8,468 bases of DNA from an uncultured Bacteroidota bacterium (lineage in GTDB: Bacteria > Bacteroidota > Bacteroidia > Chitinophagales > Chitinophagaceae): assembly GCA_903933995.1 (NCBI GenBank), contig CAIZMD010000660.1, positions 1 through 8,468 of the forward strand, read 5' to 3'. Under the pieces are notes generated by a model. That model saw only the letters and a program-made list of their open reading frames with translations. It searched no databases and had not been told where the DNA came from. This document shows positions 6,613-8,468 of the stretch, in pieces. Both the position numbers and the translations under genes were made by a program. Within the stretch, counting starts at the first letter, position 1. Each line of letters begins with the position of its first letter.

Positions 6613-7344
6613 CTAAAAATATCTTTTAGAAAAGTCCATAGCAGACTCTTCAAAAATTTGAATACCGGGATAGCGTAAAGAAGGAGCAGGATTAGGGTCT
6701 ACCACTATTACCTCTTTGCCACGTCTTAGTGCAGACTCCAACACCATATTGGTGATACCTACGGAATTGGATGTGCCCATAAAGATGATGGTTTCGGCTT
6801 CGGCAACCCAATCCATGGCAATCTCAGATTCATAGATTTCCGCATAATATTCATCAAAGAGTAGGATATGAGGCCTATAGGATTTATCAAAATCAATGGT
6901 TCCATTCTTACCAATTTCAAAGAGTTCAAACAGCGCAGGAATTTGATCCTCGGCTTCTTTTACAAAATTCCAATTTGCCAAAACCAATTCTTCTTTTGAA
7001 TAAGCTGGTATGCGTCTTTTGAAATTGATATTTCCATGAATCTCAATTAATCGCTGAATTGGATGTGCCGCTTTGATATGCAGATTGTCTACATTCTGGG
7101 TAATCACTCTAATCTGATTGGCTGCTAGAATTTCATGGGTAGCATTAGGAAGCGCATCGCGGCAGCTAACAAATCTATGATAGTACCAAGACAAAAAATG
7201 TCCGGGATCGATTTTGAATTTCTCATAAGTGGCCATGGTAGTTGGATTCTCATTCCATAGACCATTCTTTCCCCTAAAGGGTTGAATGCCCGAGTCTACA
7301 GAAATGCCCGCACCTGTTACAACTACTACGCTATTGTCCATCAT
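6613..7344 (-). CDS. SIR2-family (sirtuin-like) NAD-dependent protein, zinc-cysteine-less
   Basis: A 243-residue cytoplasmic protein with a Rossmann-type sirtuin core. G11-A-G-I-S15-V-D-S-G-I20 and F23-R24-G25 are the NAD-binding GAG and FRG motifs, T82-Q-N-V-D86-N-L-H89 is the catalytic pocket, and E101-I-H103-G104 carries the expected general-base histidine. R157-P-H-I-L-L-F163-D-E, G190-T-S192 and the late D216-P-N-P are the remaining family blocks. The usual four zinc-binding cysteines after HG are absent; the only Cys in the protein is C61. Classical sirtuins use that site for structure, so this belongs to a divergent branch or lost the metal. It may be a deacylase, an ADP-ribosyltransferase or an NAD hydrolase; sequence does not decide. 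The start could be either of two adjacent ATGs (7344, 7341). It begins 24 bases after the Ate1-like gene, probably in one operon with it. Confidence 0.88.
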   Translation of the reverse strand: MMDNSVVVVTGAGISVDSGIQPFRGKNGLWNENPTTMATYEKFKIDPGHFLSWYYHRFVSCRDALPNATHEILAANQIRVITQNVDNLHIKAAHPIQRLIEIHGNINFKRRIPAYSKEELVLANWNFVKEAEDQIPALFELFEIGKNGTIDFDKSYRPHILLFDEYYAEIYESEIAMDWVAEAETIIFMGTSNSVGITNMVLESALRRGKEVIVVDPNPAPSLRYPGIQIFEESAMDFSKRYF

Positions 7345-7368
7345 TTCATATTTTAATTTGACGCTCCA

Positions 7369-8085
7369 CTAATCCAAGCCGTTAAAAAAATACTGCTCCA
7401 ACATGGTCTTATCGTAATGGGTATAAGGTACCCAATGTTTTTCTAAAGGAAGAAACACTTCAATAGCGTTGATATCTGGAAAGAGTTTATAATCAAACTT
7501 TTCTGTGGCGGTGCTGATATAACCTGTATAGTAAAATCGGCAACCCAGAGACCGAGCATGGTCCATTTTGCAAAGAATCAGGTATTTGCCCAAGCTATAA
7601 GACTGGTATTCTGGATCAAAGAAATTGAGGATTCCGGCAATAGAAGTATCGCCCTTGTCAAAATAGCCAACTGCCACCAAACGTCCGTGATCTCTCAGTT
7701 CAATCATCCAAGAATCAAAGGGATTGGGCAGGTTAGCATCGTGCAAATAATCATCACATTGCTCCGATGTGCTAAAGGGAACAAACTCCCAATACAAGGA
7801 ATAGAGGTGTCTGATCTCATCTGTAATCTCTGCAGGTTTTACAATCACTTGCAACTTGGTACATTTTTTCCGAATCTTTTGGGCCGATTTTGATTCCTGC
7901 ACTTTGGCAAGTTCTAACCTAAGCCAAAACACAGGCATCATATAACTGTCTATATCAAACTGCGTATGATTAGTGGTGAATACATGGTGCTGCATTCGGT
8001 AGTAGCCATTGGCCAAAAGGGTATCCAACATGGGGCCCTTAAAACCAGATTCGTCAGCTGTATAATACACCGGTGGTCCAAACAT
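7369..8085 (-). CDS. Ate1/Bpt-like arginyl(leucyl)-tRNA-protein transferase family protein
   Basis: A 238-residue soluble protein. The N-terminal part has LLANGYYRMQHHVFTT (23-38), the equivalent of the 'GFRRS' region of aminoacyl-tRNA-protein transferases. The C-terminal half is a GNAT-like fold with GRLVAVGYFDKGDTSIAGI (134-152), FFDPEYQSYSLGKY (155-168) and YYTGYI...KFDYKL (185-201), which I recognise as the Ate1/Bpt C-terminal signature. Family members attach Arg or Leu from charged tRNA to acidic protein N-termini, marking them for ClpS-ClpAP-type degradation. The N-terminal cysteine motif of eukaryotic Ate1 is missing (cysteines here are at 75, 110, 172 and 182), as it is in some bacterial relatives. 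Which amino acid it transfers cannot be told. It sits 22 bases after the fucosidase stop and 24 before the sirtuin start, implying co-transcription. The start ATG 8085 is the first usable one, since the upstream gene ends at 8108. Confidence 0.72.
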   Translation of the reverse strand: MFGPPVYYTADESGFKGPMLDTLLANGYYRMQHHVFTTNHTQFDIDSYMMPVFWLRLELAKVQESKSAQKIRKKCTKLQVIVKPAEITDEIRHLYSLYWEFVPFSTSEQCDDYLHDANLPNPFDSWMIELRDHGRLVAVGYFDKGDTSIAGILNFFDPEYQSYSLGKYLILCKMDHARSLGCRFYYTGYISTATEKFDYKLFPDINAIEVFLPLEKHWVPYTHYDKTMLEQYFFNGLD

Positions 8086-8107
8086 GAAACAAATCTCTGT
8101 TATTCAT

Positions 8108-8468
8108 TTAGAATACCAATGGCACATTAGTAACATCGCCCACAAAATCCAAGACCAAGACAGTGTTATTCAAATCAGGCATTTTTCCAGTGAGCGGAAT
8201 ATTGATGCCAAATTCATCTTGTTGAAATGCCAATAAAGCTCCGTTGAGATAGCGCACAGAACTCAGGCGCTGTTTGGTGGGAAGGTTTGGTAGGGCAATA
8301 CTAGTAGCGCTAGTCTTGAGTAAATGTATGTAAACTTTACTACCCTTTCTGGTGGCTACCAAATCCTTGCTAGGCAAGTAAGGACCACCGCGGGTACCAT
8401 AAATAGACGCACCATATTGCGATAACCATTTACCCATTTCTGAGAGCATCTTAATTTGGCGTTGTTCT
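8108..8468 (-). CDS. GH29 alpha-L-fucosidase, C-terminal fragment (N-terminus beyond right edge)
   Basis: The frame is open to the right edge, giving 119 complete codons before the stop at 8108. The start of the visible part, LSEMGKWLSQYGASIYGTRG, is the characteristic junction between the catalytic barrel and the C-terminal beta-sandwich of GH29 alpha-L-fucosidases. It is followed by a short domain containing RKGSKVYIHLL and a closing LVLDF. The internal ATG at 8449 is not a start: the residues before it (EQRQIK) continue the family pattern. The catalytic Asp and acid/base residues would lie outside the window. Such enzymes release terminal alpha-L-fucose from glycans and are commonly periplasmic in Bacteroidota. 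It is the first gene of the visible minus-strand cluster. Confidence 0.8.
   Translation of the reverse strand, partial: EQRQIKMLSEMGKWLSQYGASIYGTRGGPYLPSKDLVATRKGSKVYIHLLKTSATSIALPNLPTKQRLSSVRYLNGALLAFQQDEFGINIPLTGKMPDLNNTVLVLDFVGDVTNVPLVF

Overview
The window looks like chromosomal DNA of a Bacteroidota bacterium, possibly a Chitinophagaceae member. This rests on protein flavour: secreted BNR-propeller and M1 peptidases, a GH29 fucosidase and an Ate1-like protein of a type I associate with that group. Shine-Dalgarno sites are almost absent, and one candidate promoter has the Bacteroidota form TTG-N20-TAnnTTTG-like. The assignment is an inference; there is no rRNA or other marker gene.

Layout. 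Positions 1-2311 (minus) hold the first 770 codons of a large secreted beta-propeller protein with about eleven Asp-box motifs; its C-terminus lies beyond the left edge. Just upstream on the same strand is a small HipB/Y4mF-type DNA-binding protein (2414-2677) with no hipA partner in view. Positions 2678-3333 are non-coding and structured: a candidate hipB-like promoter, an imperfect 47-bp tandem repeat in a strongly G-over-C-skewed stretch, and four near-identical 22-bp palindromes of the form TATAC-N8-GTATA. Two secreted M1-family zinc aminopeptidase paralogues follow on the plus strand (3334-4941 and 4980-6611), probably one transcription unit. Convergent to them, with one base between the stop codons, is a minus-strand cluster read from the right edge: the end of a GH29 alpha-L-fucosidase, an Ate1/Bpt-like aminoacyl-tRNA-protein transferase, and a sirtuin-family protein lacking the zinc-binding cysteines.

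The most interesting part is the intergenic block. The palindromes have the architecture of the known E. coli HipB operator (TATCC-N8-GGATA), which also occurs in four copies at hipBA, and the adjacent gene is HipB-like. Here there is no toxin: the neighbours are secreted hydrolases. The sites are in one orientation, spaced 36, 57 and 36 bp. A reasonable hypothesis is an orphan HipB-type repressor with its own operator array, either the remnant of a lost hipBA module or a regulator recruited to control the flanking peptidase or propeller genes. Binding is inferred from sequence form only.

The peptidases, propeller protein and fucosidase suggest degradation of proteins and glycans outside the cytoplasm. 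The transferase and sirtuin are cytoplasmic and may act on protein N-termini or on NAD-dependent acyl or ADP-ribosyl modification; whether they work together is unknown.
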